Part shown: piece after piece, positions 10,927 to 24,617 of the stretch
Position numbering within the stretch: the first letter of the stretch is position 1
Layout: every line of letters starts with the position of its first letter
NCBI GenBank assembly: GCA_022579005.1
Contig: MU401744.1
Location: forward strand, 1-40,558
Reading direction: 5' to 3'
Length of the DNA: 40,558 bases
Source: Poronia punctata
Taxonomy: Eukaryota > Ascomycota > Sordariomycetes > Xylariales > Xylariaceae
Position numbers and translations under genes: made by a program
The notes under the pieces: model-generated
What the model was told of the DNA's origin: nothing
The model's input: only the letters and a program-made list of their open reading frames with translations
Databases searched by the model: none

Positions 10927-11741
10927 ATGTCGACCGCCGGCCGGATACTCTCAAAACTTCAATTGGCCAACAATCCATATATAGTCAGTTATCACGCTAC
11001 GTCCACACAGACATGCGTTATAAAGAAACCATGCTGACCTCGATTTCTCTTCGTCGCTTCAGAAAGCCTTTCCCAATACCGCCGCAAAAGGTGGATATCT
11101 GCTCACATATCTCGACACCAACCCCCCGACACCGAGGTTAGCTATTGGGGTTTCTACACAAATTCCGCCGACACCTAAAACCTTCACCGAGAACCATGAA
11201 TTTCTCTCCATACTAAACGAGGTGTTACGGAAATATGCCGCCCAAGATCCCGAGCTACGCGCCCAAGCTCAAGCTTTCGCTGGCCCTGGTGGCGCCACAC
11301 TTGGTTCCCACGGCGCCTTTTTCCCCCAGTCACGGACGCAGAGATCCACAAGAAGGACTGCAGCTGGGTTAGGTGGCGGAGGCGGCGCCGGAGGTAGCGG
11401 AGCTGGTGGTGCTAGTGCGCAAGGGGGTGCAGGCGGCGCAGGTGTTGGAGGCTATGTCCATCTCTCAGATCTACGAAACCCACCAGATTTCGGCAGAATC
11501 GCTTTTCCAGAAGACATCCTAGGCAGCATCGAGGTGGACGGAACCGGCAATGTTATCGGAGAATTCGAGCCCAGTGGCACATACCGGATTATAACTAATG
11601 AGGGAATGTAAGTAATCACCGAAGCCAAATGGGTAGTGTCGGCGCGACTAATACATGTCTCCTTATAGTCTAGGCCTTAGTCACTTCTTAAGGACAAAAC
11701 TGATAACGAGGCTCACCGAGGAAGAGCAAAAGAGCAAGTGA
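10927..11741 (+). CDS. Conserved fungal protein of unknown function
   Basis: Three exons, 10927-10983, 11063-11607 and 11669-11741, encode 224 aa. The second intron is clear: donor GTAAGT, branch CTAATA, acceptor TATAG. The first uses GTCAGT, an unusual donor, with branch CTGAC and acceptor TTCAG; it is chosen because it keeps the frame into KAFPNTAAKGGYLLTYL. The N-terminal half is ordered-looking (LDTNPPTPRLAIGVSTQIPP, then a helix FLSILNEVLRKYAAQDPEL). The middle, about residues 125-160, is a Gly/Ala-rich linker, and the end carries VHLSDLRNPPDFGRIAFPED, a Gly-rich turn and GTYRIITNEGILGLSHFLR. The pattern of two conserved blocks around a Gly linker looks like an ascomycete-wide family, but I cannot name a function. 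No signal peptide or membrane segment is seen. Divergent from DPB2. Confidence 0.75.
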
Positions 11742-13010
11742 GCCTCCACATTCCTACCACTTTCTGGTATTCTAGGAGTCACATATTGTGTATGATATAC
11801 TAGCATCCGCCTTCCATACCCCTAACTCCCACACCATTCTATTTCAATGTATTACCGATTCTCAAGAGACGATGACGCTTCTGAGCCGGAATGCCCGACG
11901 CCGCGGTGCGTGTGAGCCGGTAGGCTATATGCCCTTCAAGTAGGAGCCTGGAAATAAGCGAAGCATATCAACTTAACTTCCGTAACCTATTAGCACCTCA
12001 TTACAAATCCCATATAGATCTAGACGGTACACCGAGTACTGTATGTTTAGACCTCCCACTGGCGTGGAAAATGCTTTGAAAAGAACGGCAGCCCGATATC
12101 CAATAAAAGGAGTTGACAAGGCAGTTGGTTAAGCACGTCGTTGCTCCCTTGCCTTTAATTAAGAGCAGTGATTATCTACACGTAAAGGAGCAAGATTTGC
12201 TGGCGCGCTGAACAGAACAAGTTTCGTACCTAAGGTACCTACCTCATATCACCTGCAATTTTAGGTATGACAGATTTCGAATCAGATTTCAATAAAAAAT
12301 AGTAACTCCCAATGGTAAAGTCCAGGTGCGTTTCATCCATAAATACATAGTACTAGGTTCTTCATGGCCATACGCAACCAATTTCTGTGGTTTACCAAAC
12401 TCACATGTTTTTCTTCCAGATAGGTACTGTGCATACCTACCACCTATCAACATGAACTCATCATAGCAATCTATCTTATGCATATGTACCTATGTACCTA
12501 CCCAACCTACTCGTAGAGCTTTCAGCCCATCCCTGCCATTGCTACACAAAAAAGCACCTGATAATAGGTACCGTCTACCCTGGACATTGATATCATCACT
12601 TCAGCTTGCGTCTATTTGCCAGCATCCAGTTGACATACCTAGTCTGGATAGTCCGGTGTATATACTATGCACTCCATGTTCATTCATGTAAGTTGACCAA
12701 TGACTGCTATGTAAAATACCTACTCTAGTAAGGTAAGGTAAGGTGTGAATGTAATGGACCACGTCTACACGTAATCGTATAATTGAGGAACAACCTTAAA
12801 AGTAGAGGGGCTTGAGGACCACTTTTTGCCCTCGACGAAAGCCACCTGCCATATGCCTAGGTACAGAAGTATGTAAGATGTTCAGCGGTTATAGTGGTTG
12901 AACAGCTGCGCTAAAAACCCCCCTTGGACCCCGCAGGCTGCGTCTTTAGGTTCCTTTTATTCTACTACGACAGCATTATTACTTTCTCTCTAATTTTATT
13001 TTTTGTTTTC
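11742..13010. other. Intergenic region with dispersed TAGGTA/TACCTA motifs
   Basis: No gene recognised. Short motifs built on TACCTA or TAGGTA recur, for instance at 12225-12244, 12421-12448, 12481-12514 and 12564-12573, and aaggt is repeated in tandem near 12730-12745. A 64-codon minus-strand frame at 12289-12483 has no protein-like features. The AT-rich block starts near 13010. Confidence 0.5.
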
Positions 13011-13599
13011 GGAATCCTCGGCTTTGATTGGCTAATTAACTAAAAGAACCTAATTTTTGTAGATTTTTATACTTTAATTAGCTTACGTTAGTATATAGCA
13101 AAATTTGCTAATAACGGGACTATAAACGCTATAGCGCCCGGCTGCTGTTTTTAAGCTGCAATTTACTAGGCAAACAAAGCTTGCTACTTTATTTGTAGTA
13201 AACTTATAGCGTAAAAAAGTAAAAATTAATAGTAATTTTTTGCTTTTAAAAATAACGTTTAAAAAGGATGCTATACTTTAAAACACTGCTTTTTAAGATA
13301 TAGTAGCAAAGTATTTTATAAAAGCCTAGCGCTTTGTTAAAATATAAAAAAAAGTTTTTATAAAGCTAATTAATGCTTTAAATAAATTTGTAACCTTATT
13401 TAATAAGCTTAATTAAGTAATATAAAAGCAAGTAGCTTAAAACTTTATTAAAGAAGTTAGCTACTATTTAAATATAATAGTGTTTATATATACTATAAAA
13501 CTAATAGCACTGCTTAAACGTTTATAATTAACTTATTATAGCAAAGCTTTAATAAAGGCTTTTAAATTAATTAAATTTTACGCTGCTATAGCTTGCTTT

Positions 13600-16500
13600 A
13601 TTTTATTAGCTAGTAGCATAGCACTTTAAAAAGCAGCAAGGCTTGCTAGATTTTTTGTTTTTATAATATTTTTTAAAGCTTGCTTAGAGCTATTAAACAT
13701 TAAAAATCTTAAGATTTTAGTTAAAGTTACTTTTAAAAAACTAATTTATTAAAGAAAGCTTTATATAACCTATATAGCTTTTATTAAAAAACTAAAAATT
13801 TAGCTTATAAAAATTATTAACTTTTAATATACTTAAACTAAATAGGTAATTAAAATAACTAGCTTTATTATTTATAATAAGCTTATAAGCAATAAGCAAA
13901 AAGCTGTTATTATAAAAGCTTTAGCAGCAAAAAAAATTAAACTGCTAAAAAAGTAGGTTATATATATTGTTAGCAGCGTGCTTATATTTTTTTTTAATAT
14001 TATATAGCAATAACTAGCAAATATAACTGCTAAACTAGTTAAAAAAAAAGTAAAAGTGCAAATAAGCTATAACCTAATAAACGTGCACTTTTTATATAAA
14101 GATATTAACGTTATTATTGCTATGCAAAACTAAATTGTATTTTTTAAGCACTTAGTAAAAAGCTTTTAGCTATTTTTAACTAGCTAGCTAGCTAAGCAAA
14201 TTAATAAAAAGCTTTTTATTATTAAGTATAGAAAATAAGGCTTAGGTTGCTAAGGGTTTTATTTAGCTTAGTACTGCTTTAAAGCGCATTGCTGCTATAA
14301 CTATAGTAATAAACTAAATAAATATAAACTAAGTAAGTATAAAAAACTGCTGCGCTATGTAAACTACTTTAAGCTTTATTAAGCTAGCTACTTAAACTGC
14401 CTTACTAGGCTAAAAAAAGCAAGCTAATAAATAATAGCGCTATTAAAAAAGTAGCTAGCTATAGTGTAAAAAGCTAGCAACAAATAATATAAAAACAAAA
14501 ATAAGCTATTTATAGCAATAGTAAACTTAGCAAACCTAGTATTTTTTAATTTAAATAAAGGTGCTAGCGCTAGTATAAAATAGCTTAAGCCTGCTTAAGT
14601 TATTAAGCAAAAAAAAGCAGCGTTAGCAAACGTTTAAGTGCTTGCTACTTTTTTTACAAGCTAATACTAAGCTTTAAAAAAAAACAATAATTAAAACAAA
14701 ATAAATATAATAATAAAAATTCTAGCTAAGAGGTAAGATAATAATAAAGCACTGTAAAAAACTAGCTTAGAAAAAATAGACTTTTTAAATGCTTAAAGAA
14801 GCTAAGACAATAAAAATAGCAAAAGTAGTACTAGCACTGCTATAATAGCTATAAAAATAAAGGTAGTTATAAATAAGGTTATTAAATTATATACTAATAA
14901 TACTAAAGCTGCATTAAATTAGCAGCTTATATAAATACGTAGTATAACGTTTTTATAACTTATGCTTATGCTTAACTAGTTTAAACTAGCACTAAATACT
15001 TAGTAAAAAAAAACGTTATAAGCTAGCTAGGATACTAAAAGATTTGCGTGTTAAAGTATATAATATGTAGAGGTTTTAGCTAATATATACTGCTTTTTTC
15101 TAAAGATATTAAAAAAAAAAATAAACGTTATAATAGTATAAAAGCTGTAGGTTTTTATACTTACTTATATATAAATATAAATATATTTAAGGTATACTAT
15201 ATATACTCTTTTAAAATACTAAGACTTAAAAAAAACTAGACTTTAAGTTATAACTTATATAAAAAAAAAAGTAAAGCTAAAAGCTATGCTACGTAAGCTT
15301 ATAGCCTTTAAAGACTTACTATAAATAAATATTAATAAGTTTGCTTTACTAAACTATTATAAAGCGCTTTAAATAAAAAAAGTGCTATAGTACTTATGCT
15401 TGCTAAAGCTGCTATAAAATTACTTTGTAGCTAAAAATGCTAATATAAAATATATAAACTAAAAGCTAAAGTTAGTTTTTAAAAGGAGTAGTAGTAAACT
15501 GGCTTTATAGTTTGCTTAGTTTAGCATATTTTATATTAATTAGCTTAAAATTGCTACGTATAAAAACGGCTACGTTATTAATTTTTTTTTTTTTAATATA
15601 TTATTTACTAATGCAAACTTTAATTATAAGTGTATATTAAGCTTTAACTACTACTTATTATAAGTAGTGCTTTTTAAAAAGGAGAAAAGGCTTTTATTAA
15701 AGCAGCATAAGTAAAAAATTAAAAAATTAAAGCTTAGGAAGCTAGCTAACCTAGTAGCAAACATAGTACCTTTTTTTTTAAATATTACTAATACTAAAAA
15801 CTTAGATAATATAAAAAGTATAATAAAAAAGCTTGTAAGTATTTTAATAAAAGCGATTTAAATAGTAAGCACTTAGTATAAAGTTAAAAGGAAGTTAGTA
15901 CTTTAGTAAATAAATATATATAAACTAGCTTATAATAACTTAAAGCAAGCTAAAAAAGCTTAAATAGCTAACAAGGTAAAAAATAAAAGCGTAATAGTAA
16001 AGTATAAGGCCTTTTTTATAATAGTTTAATAAGCTAAAAAAAAATACTAAAGCAAGTATATTAATAAAGTAAAAATAAATAAAAACTTATATGCGCTTAT
16101 TAAATAGCACAAGCTTAAAGCAAGGTTATAAATGCTTTTTTTAAAAAACCTAGATATAAAAAAGCTAATTAAGCAAGGCTTAAATAAAGCTTAGCACTTA
16201 TATAAGAAAATACTTAAAAAATATAGCGCTAACAATAATCTTATAAATAACATGCTTTTAAAGCTAAGATACTTGCTATAGTTTATAAAAATTACTTTAA
16301 AAAAAATAAACTGTTTTATATATAAAGTTAAGTTTACTTTACTAAAAAAAAATAGCATTATAGCTAAAGTAGTAGTAGCTTGCTAAGTATATATTAGTAA
16401 ATATTGTTAGGTTTTAAAAAAAAAGATTTTTTATATAAGCTACTTTTTAAAAGCTTAAAAGGTAGCGTAGGTAGCAATAATTTCTAAGCTAAGCAAAATA

Positions 16501-19200
16501 GATTTTATAACGTTTTAGTTATTTAAGCTTATAGCATTACTTTTTTATATTAGCAAGAAATATAAAAAGTTAGTAGCTAAGCAAATAGCTTAAGTTAGCT
16601 TATAAGCTAGGCTAATTAGCTTTTAATACGTAAAAGCAATACTTATAAAGTTAGCTATAAACTTAGTTACTAGCTTTATATATAAAGTAAACCTAGCGTT
16701 AGTAAAAAGAAAAAAGGTTATATTAGTTACTTTAAATATATAAAAAGCTTTTAACATATTATATAAGCAGTAGCTATTATGTTATATAATACTATAAAGT
16801 TAGCTGCTTTAAGTAATAAAGCTAGCTAAAAACTTTTTTATAAAATAGCGCTTATATACTAAGTTAAAAAAAAACATAATAAAAGTATAAAATTAAAAGT
16901 GCAAAACTTTATAAGGCTTGCTTTAGTTACTTATACTATATATGCTTTATATAGCTAAACTATTAAACAAAAGCCTGTACTAGTAAGGGTATGCTAATAA
17001 TATAAGCATTTTTATTATAGCTAATAATATAAACAAAAGCGCAAAAAAGGCTTAGTAAAAAGTTAAGCACATTTTAAATTATAAAAAAAATAATAAGATC
17101 TTTTTTGCTTTAAAAAAAATAAAAATAATTTACTTTATAAAAAAACGCAAAATTATAAACTTAAGCATTAATACTTTAGCTAAAACAATATATTTAATAC
17201 TACTAAAGCTTTTAAAATATAAAAAAACTATAGCATAGGCTTTATAAAAGTTAAAGCTAGCGCTATAATAGCTTAAAGTCTAGCTAAACTAAAAACTATT
17301 TTTTAAACGTTATATAAAAAAGCAAGCAGCTGTTAGTATATATATTTTTAATTATATTAAAGCATTAGCAGCTATAAAAAAAAAGCTTTTAGTAGTAGTA
17401 CTATATAAAGCAGCGTAAACTATATTAATACTATTATTGCTTTATAGTAGCAAGGTTTAGTATAAAAGCAAAACAAAGCTAGCTTAATATAAAGCTAGCA
17501 AACTTATAAAAATAAGTATAAAAGTTAAAAGTTATATAAACTTAATATAATAAGCTATAGTTAAAGTAGCTAAAAAAGTGCTACTAGTATAGAAAACCTA
17601 ACTTAACCTAATGCTTTTTATAAATAGCAGATTTTTTATAGCATAATTAGTACTAAATAAAGCAAAGCTACGCTTTGCTTACTAAATATAAACAGTTTTA
17701 AAAGATTACTTTTTAATAATAAAGGCAAAGCTAATTAAAATTAAGCAAAAATAAAAAGTAAAGCAAATTTAACTTTTTATTATAAATATATAGCTTATAG
17801 CAAGTTTACTGCTAGCTATAGCCTAGCTTATACTATACTTGCTACGCTACCTAGCTAAATTATAAGTTAACTTAATATATAAGCTTTTAAAAAAAAACGC
17901 AGCTAAAGCATTTTAAAAGTAATTTAATAAAAAGTTAGTTTTTAATACTATAGTGTTTTTAAACAGCTTTAAAATTAGCAGTAATAAAGTTAGCTACAGT
18001 TATATAGTTTATAAAAGCATAAAAAAGGTAGCAAAAAAAAGTAAAAGCTTAAGTAATTGCTTTAATATATTTAATACTAAAAAAATAAAGCTATTAAAAG
18101 GCTTATAAAAAGCTAAAAAGCTTTACTTAAATTTTAATATAATAGTATATATAAATAATACTGCTACGCTTTAGTATATACAAAAAAACGCGCTAAAAAC
18201 TTTATAAGTAGCGTTTATTTAAATATATTAATTAATAAAACAAACTAAAGCTAAGCTAAAATAGTGCTTTAAATATATAAACATATAAAGTAATAAATAA
18301 GCAAATAAACTAGCAAAATAGGCTATAAAAGTAAAAGATCTTAACTTAAACTTTTTAAGCTTAATAGCATTTAAGATTAAAATAATAAAATAGTAAAAAA
18401 TATAAAATTAAGCAACTGCTTAGTAAAAAAACAATTTTTTGCAAACTATGCAAAATAAAAAAAATATAGAAACAAAAAGGCTGCTTGTTTATATAGTAGC
18501 TAAAGTTAAGTACTAGCTTAAAAAATGCTTAAAAGCGCTAAGCATGCTTTAAACGCTGCTTAATAAATATTTAGCTTGTTTATTAACTTATAAAGATTAT
18601 AAGTAATATTATAATAAGTTTAAGTATAAAAAAGCTAAAATATACTATGCTTATAAAAAAAAAAAAAGGTAATAAAATAGTAAAGTAAAGTTGCTATAGT
18701 ACATAGTATATTATAAAATAATATGCTGCTTAATATATAAGTAGCTAACGCTATTTAAACTAAAACTAAAGCATAATAGCAAGCTATAGGCAAAAAATAG
18801 CTTACTAATGCATATATATAACAAAGCTTTTTAAAGCATACTAAATAAAGCAAAATACTAAATATAGCTGCTAAAAAACCTAAACAAATTTTAAAAGTTT
18901 TATAAAGCTACTAAATACTTTATTAATATTTGCTTTTTATTTAAAAAATAATAACTATGCTGCGTAGGCCGGCGTATTGCTTGCAATAAAACAAAAAAGG
19001 AAAAAAAAAAAAAGCTAAAGTATATAATGCCCTAGCCTTTTTTTAAAAGTAATAATAAGGAATAAAGAGGCTGCTTAAAGGAAAAGGGCCTTTGCTAGAA
19101 AAGATAAAAGGTATTAAAATAAAAAAAAAACAAAAACGAAAAAAACAACAAAAATAATATACTTTTAGTAATAAGAGCAAGATTGTTAGCTTATAGCTAA
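13600..19200 (+). mobile_element. RIP-mutated Tad1/LINE-like non-LTR retrotransposon
   Basis: The element is dead, but the plus-strand frame (positions equal to 1 modulo 3) can be followed from about 16717 to 18323 without an indel, broken only by TAA/TAG. It shows reverse transcriptase motif A at 16717-16760 (read VILVTLDIQKAFN), the YADD box at 16990-17001 changed to YANN as C-to-T mutation on the opposite strand predicts, the post-RT segment at 17278-17465 resembling WLG.WLD...LRKA and ALLY...VWY of Tad1, and RNase H at 17938-18323 ending in a NEQADRLAK-like motif. Upstream, Cys-rich stretches at about 14270-14420 suggest ORF1 zinc knuckles, and 14990-15700 may be the APE-type endonuclease, but in other frames. 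Order and motifs fit the Tad1/I-group of LINEs. The ends are approximate; the A-rich stretch near 18990-19200 may be the 3' tail. Confidence 0.7.
16717..18323 (+). pseudogene. Reverse transcriptase to RNase H region of LINE ORF2 (inactivated)
   Basis: This stretch keeps one frame over 1.6 kb while carrying many in-frame TAA/TAG stops where CAA, CAG or TGG would be expected, so it was killed by point mutation rather than by indels. Motifs in order: RT motif A (LDIQKAFN), the YADD site changed to YANN, a thumb and connection segment, RNase H start VFNTIVFLNS (VF.DGS in active copies) and an ANKLAK motif. In active elements this protein primes reverse transcription at the genomic target and removes the RNA strand. 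Confidence 0.7.
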
Positions 19201-19452
19201 CAACTTTAAATACCTTTTAAAGCTATAACAATAAAGCTAGCGTAAAGCTAGCTATAACAAAAAAAACTAGGGCAAGAACTAGAAAATAAAAAAACTATAT
19301 AATAAAAAGCAACCTTAACAAAATATAATAGGTTTAATGCCTTAAAAAAAAGTAGGCGCAAGCTAGTAAAAATTTGTAAGGCTATAAGCTAAGTAAAGTT
19401 AGCATTGTCCTATTTAGGTTAGCTTGTTACGTCCTATGCCCCTTAGGAGGCC

Positions 19453-19477
19453 GGGATAGCTGCTACGCAGCTACCCC
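19453..19477. repeat. Hairpin, 11-bp arms with one mismatch
   Basis: The arms gggatagctgc and gcagctacccc flank a 3-nt loop, tac, and differ from perfect pairing at one position. It lies at the right edge of AT-rich block 2, just after tgttacgtcctatgcc, a TGTTAC start of the kind seen at fungal LTR ends. It could be a fragment of an LTR, but no second copy or TG...CA boundary is visible. Confidence 0.4.
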
Positions 19478-19682
19478 CTAGACGTTAAACACTATTAATC
19501 AATTAATCAATCAATTAAACAACAGCATCATCTCCGTCACTTGTCTTCGTCACTTTCTCCAATCCCCATGACCCTTGCGCGGCGCCCCTCGCTGCCGCTG
19601 CCGGTGCCCCTCGTCTCTAAGCTCAAAAAATCCGCATATAACAATAGCTGCTATTTTCTCGGGTTCTTTAGTCTACTCCTGT

Positions 19683-19793
<111 letters not shown>

Positions 19794-19887
19794 CCCCGGC
19801 CGCTGCCGGGTCCCCCGTAATTTACTTACAAAAAATCCCCGTAATACAATACATGTTTTTTATTCGGGTTTTTTATTTAAAAAAAAA

Positions 19888-19910
19888 CCCCCCCCCCCCC
19901 CCCCCCCCCC
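19888..19910. repeat. Poly-C tract
   Basis: 23 consecutive C preceded by nine A, about 105 bp before the SNF1 ATG. It may be real or part of the same poorly resolved region as the poly-G tracts. Confidence 0.8.
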
Positions 19911-20015
19911 GGATTTGTATGACGATCACACCTACCCTCTGTGAATTCATTTTCGACTTTCGACTTGCACTCCGACTCCGAGCTGCGCTATTACTGTCGA
20001 GGTCACTTTACCGAG

Positions 20016-22881
<2,866 letters not shown>

Positions 22882-24617
22882 GGAGATTTTGGCGAAAACC
22901 TACGCGGATCCCCCCTTCAAGACGCCGCTTTCGAACGGGTCTTGGGGACGTCTGTGCTCAGGAGCGTCATATTTTTTCCATGTCGCAACCATCGACGAGA
23001 AGCGTGCTCATCACTACGGCTTTTGACACTTGAGTTGTCCCGCTTTTCAAGCGAATATTGCCATTTTGTTTCTACACAAGCTATTTCCCTCCCCTGCCCT
23101 CGGCAGGATTTCACACACAAAGTGCTTCGCATGGCAACCAGCAGCTAGGCTAGCCGGCTCAGTCTAGCATCAGAGCCAGTGCGATTCGATCAAGAGATGC
23201 GCTCACTGCGGCGCATAACCAAGATGCACGCCAGCGGTCTAGCAGGGCTGGACGAGGGATGGTTCGGCAAAGGGGGCTTACATGGTATAGCCTACTATTC
23301 GGACTTTTGTTGAATGTGCGTATGAAATTTGAAGAAGAAGAAGAAGATACCCCACGAGTGACGAAAGGAACGAGAGGGCTGGGCCAGGCCGGATGGATTC
23401 GCACAGCCAGTTCACAGACCAGAATGGGATAGATGGAGTTGAAATACGGTATGCATTGACTTGCTCATCTGTACAACAACATTTGTGGGCGAAGGGCCGT
23501 TGTTGTTCCATTGCCATATTTTACAACCAGGCGTAATGGGCAAGATTTCAGGCTTTTGCGCCCACCCAATACGACGTTGGCGGAAAGGGTCTTGTTCCAA
23601 CCCGAAAAAGTCCCCGTGGACGATGCAGCCTATTAGTCCGTTTTGTGACTATTCCTCTGCCGTTGCTATCAGGACAATGGCCGCGGAAGCGACACAGAGA
23701 AATAAATAGGCGATTAGAGCAACGACTTGGGCTTTCTTTCAACCTTTCTGGCTGGACTGTAAGGCGCCAAGTGCTCTTACTAGGTACTTACCTGATCTTT
23801 GACGTTTTTGGAATTGGATTCCTGCACTGCACGTACGCTTGTCATGCGGGATCCGCGAAGAGAACCGAAACTTCAGATGGCTCGAAAACCCATATGCTAA
23901 GTGCCTACGTATGCAGGTAAATAGTAGGTAAGTTATGTAGTTCCGGGCACTACGTAGTTCGTCTTATCTGCGTGTAACAGAACCTAGCCCGTCTTTTCAA
24001 GAATACCACGGGCGTCGAGGGACTTTTATAGGACTCATTGATAGTCTTAGAAGCAAGTATGCCTGTGTACCTTGCTACCTTCTTTGCCTAACACATCAAC
24101 TTTTACAATTGTTTCCATGCGGTTTAAAAACATTGGCCTTTAAAAGCATTTGGTCTCTGGTTATTGTATAGAGCTCCTATTGTTGGGGCTTTCTTTCTTT
24201 CTTTTTTTTATAGTAAAAAGAAGGGGGGGTTAAAATCTCATATAACAGTAACACGGTTTAATTTTAAATTTGCAAACTTTATTGTCGGCAGCTACCTCTA
24301 GTCCTGACCTTGCCCATATCCCTCTAACGTTTCAACGTTCAAACCGTATCTGGCCATCAGGTAAGATGCATATGCCTGTTGACCGGATGGTTAGACATGA
24401 AATACGCGCTGCATTAGCCCGTTAAAACATGGGTGTGGGCAAGCAGGTTGATTTGCAATAAGCACTGCAGACCGTCCTTCCGTTCATGATCTCGTTGCCC
24501 AATATCCGTTGCCATATCCGTTGCCATATCCGCACATGCCGAGAAACAGATACAAGGATAGCGTGCAACCGTGCATCCAAAGAAGAAAAAACATGGAATC
24601 CCAAGCCAGACGAGGCC
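22882..24617. other. Convergent intergenic region SNF1/SUI3
   Basis: 1.7 kb with only short frames lacking recognisable features. A GAA microsatellite lies at about 23329-23346, a pyrimidine (CTTT) tract at about 24189-24210, and three partial copies of a 12-bp unit atatccgttgcc at 24502-24535, in what is probably the SUI3 3' untranslated region. No RNA gene recognised. Confidence 0.5.
24502..24535. repeat. 12-bp tandem repeat (about 2.7 copies)
   Basis: The unit atatccgttgcc is repeated directly, about 80 bp beyond the SUI3 stop codon, presumably transcribed in the SUI3 3' untranslated region. Confidence 0.7.

Larger units (their letters stand above)
13010..19420. repeat. AT-rich RIP-type repeat block 2
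   Basis: About 6.4 kb of AT-rich sequence rich in TAA and TAG in all frames. It is less extreme than block 1: GCA, TGC and AGC are common, and some GG and GA remain. Most of it is a single LINE-like element (separate entry). The left edge near 13010 and the right edge near 19420 are abrupt. Confidence 0.85.

Noticed and set aside
14270..14420. Three intact zinc knuckles of LINE ORF1
   Set aside because: Cys-rich stretches are present but lie in two frames and need several assumed reversions; kept only as a hint in the mobile-element entry.
23645..23920. 91-codon frame between SNF1 and SUI3
   Set aside because: No start context, domain or splice support; composition like random intergenic sequence.
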